Origin: Pseudomonadales bacterium
GTDB lineage: Bacteria > Pseudomonadota > Gammaproteobacteria > Pseudomonadales > Pseudohongiellaceae
Length of the DNA: 64,000 nucleotides
Assembly: GCA_024234365.1 (NCBI GenBank)
Contig: JACKOK010000003.1
Location: 62,001-126,000, forward strand
Direction of reading: 5' to 3'
Program-made: the position numbers and the translations under genes
Notes under the pieces: model-generated
What the model saw: only the letters and a program-made list of their open reading frames with translations
What the model was told of the DNA's origin: nothing
Database searches by the model: none
Shown here: one piece after another, positions 62,844 through 64,000 of the stretch
How positions within the stretch are numbered: position 1 is the stretch's first letter
How the letters are laid out: the number at the start of each line of letters is the position of its first letter

Positions 62844-64000
62844 ATGGACAAGTTATTGATTCATGGCGGTATCAGCCTGAATGGTGAAATCCGCATTGCG
62901 GGCGCGAAGAACTCCGCCCTGCCCATCCTGGCGGCCACACTGCTGACCCGGGAAACCGTGCAGATCTGCAATCTGCCGCATTTGTATGACATCACCACCA
63001 TGCTGGAGCTGCTCGGCTGCATGGGGCTAGAGCCGATCGTGGATGAGAAACTCAATGTTGAGATCAACAGCGGCACCATCAAGCAGTTCAATGCCCCCTA
63101 TGAGCTGGTGAAGACCATGCGCGCCTCCATTCTGGTGCTGGGCCCGCTGCTGGCTCACTACGGACAGGCCCAGGTGGCGCTTCCGGGTGGCTGTGCCATT
63201 GGCAGCCGGCCAGTGAACCTGCACATCAGCGCGCTGGAAAAGATGGGGGCCGATATCCTTGTCGAGGACGGCTATATCAAGGCCCGTGTGGACGGACGCC
63301 TGAAGGGGGCACATATCTTCATGGATCTGTGTACCGTGACGGGCACCGAGAACGTCATGATGGCGGCAACGCTGGCGGATGGACAGACGATTATTGAGAA
63401 CGCGGCGCGTGAGCCCGAAGTGGTGGATCTGGCCAATTGCCTGATCCGTATGGGGGCTGATATTACGGGTCAGGGCACGGACACCATCGTGATCAATGGC
63501 AAGACCAGTCTGCATGGCTGCAGTTATGCCGTCATGCCCGATCGCATCGAAACCGGAACCTATCTGATTGCCGCAGCCGCCACGCGCGGGCGCATCAAGG
63601 TCAAGGATACCCGGCCGGATATCCTGGAAGCGGTATTGAGCAAGCTGGTGGAAGCCGGTGCCGATATTCGCGTGGGTGACAACTGGATCGAGCTGGACAT
63701 GCACGGTCGCCGCCCCAAGGCCGTGTCCCTGCGCACGGCGCCCTATCCGGCGTTCCCGACGGATATGCAGGCACAGTTCACCGCGCTGAATGCCGTGGCC
63801 AGCGGTTCCGGCTCCATCACCGAAACTGTTTTTGAAAACCGTTTCATGCATGTGCACGAGATGAACCGCATGGGCGCATCCATGCACGTGGAAGGCAACA
63901 CGGTCATTGTCAACGGCGTGCCTGCCCTGAAGGGGGCTCCGGTGATGGCAACGGATCTGCGGGCCTCCGCCAGCCTGATCATTGCCGGCCTGGTGTCCGA
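62844..64000 (+). CDS. murA: UDP-GlcNAc 1-carboxyvinyltransferase (partial, runs off window)
   Basis: First committed step of peptidoglycan synthesis. 385 residues are visible of ~420. K22 in AGAKNSALPIL, the catalytic/fosfomycin-target Cys C117 in GGCAIGSRPVN, and the late PTDMQAQFTAL segment are present. The usual RPVD reads RPVN here. The 3' end lies beyond the window. Follows ibaG by 30 bp. Confidence 0.96.
   Translation, partial: MDKLLIHGGISLNGEIRIAGAKNSALPILAATLLTRETVQICNLPHLYDITTMLELLGCMGLEPIVDEKLNVEINSGTIKQFNAPYELVKTMRASILVLGPLLAHYGQAQVALPGGCAIGSRPVNLHISALEKMGADILVEDGYIKARVDGRLKGAHIFMDLCTVTGTENVMMAATLADGQTIIENAAREPEVVDLANCLIRMGADITGQGTDTIVINGKTSLHGCSYAVMPDRIETGTYLIAAAATRGRIKVKDTRPDILEAVLSKLVEAGADIRVGDNWIELDMHGRRPKAVSLRTAPYPAFPTDMQAQFTALNAVASGSGSITETVFENRFMHVHEMNRMGASMHVEGNTVIVNGVPALKGAPVMATDLRASASLIIAGLVS

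Overview
The window is a piece of a gammaproteobacterial chromosome. Gene order points to the order Pseudomonadales in the broad sense: dksA-gluQ-cbrX-cbrA-cbrB-[crcZ-like RNA]-pcnB-(kinase)-panB-panC is the arrangement known from Pseudomonas. The lpt/rpoN/pts block and the mlaC-ibaG-murA block are also typical gammaproteobacterial. Sulfide oxidation genes, a membrane pyrophosphatase and several sodium-coupled transporters suggest a marine or saline heterotroph. I cannot name a genus. No rRNA, tRNA, CRISPR or complete insertion sequence was seen.

Layout. 1-2.8 kb: AT-rich accessory edge with a partial gene, a secreted Ig-like/JAMM-like protein and a secreted repeat protein, closed by an IS3-type transposase remnant. 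2.8-10.4 kb: uvrA facing away from ssb, then an RmlD-like reductase, moeA, a lipoprotein and a DUF2333 protein. 10.7-15 kb: rhlE, a sigma-factor operon ending in a DUF3106 protein, and a convergent EF-hand protein. 15.4-17.9 kb: a secreted cytochrome c/copper-monooxygenase-like protein and its partner. 18-24.8 kb: a cold-shock gene and a sulfide module, namely a FisR-type sigma-54 activator facing pdo-sqr-sulP-GNAT, with a near-consensus sigma-54 promoter. 24.8-28 kb: acs and a thiolase. 28-38.6 kb: panC, panB, a deoxynucleoside kinase, pcnB, a CrcZ-like RNA locus, cbrB, cbrA, cbrX, gluQ and dksA. 38.9-47 kb: aminotransferase, sfsA, a Rieske protein, a Cys/Met PLP enzyme, an unknown membrane protein, a coiled-coil lipoprotein and hppA. 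47.2-47.7 kb: two large hairpin elements with a shared core but different arms, then a 13-bp tandem repeat. 47.7-53 kb: a secreted protein, a short Mrp/ApbC ATPase, an AGCS symporter, and an SSS symporter with its DUF4212 subunit. 53.1-61.7 kb: darP, npr, rapZ, ptsN, rpoN, lptB, lptA, lptC, kdsC, kdsD and a Ca/Na antiporter. 61.9-64 kb: mlaC, ibaG and murA (cut by the window end).

How it fits together. rpoN (sigma-54) lies in the same window as two sigma-54 activators (FisR, CbrB), and I find a good sigma-54 promoter next to each. FisR should sense sulfane sulfur and switch on persulfide dioxygenase, sulfide:quinone oxidoreductase and a sulfate transporter. CbrA/CbrB should drive an A/C-rich RNA between cbrB and pcnB that resembles Pseudomonas CrcZ, the RNA that titrates Hfq/Crc. 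The most notable observations are this CrcZ-like locus, the hairpin element family at 47.2-47.6 kb, the sulfide regulon, and the cytochrome/copper protein pair. folK, hpf and mlaFED are absent from the places where relatives usually keep them.
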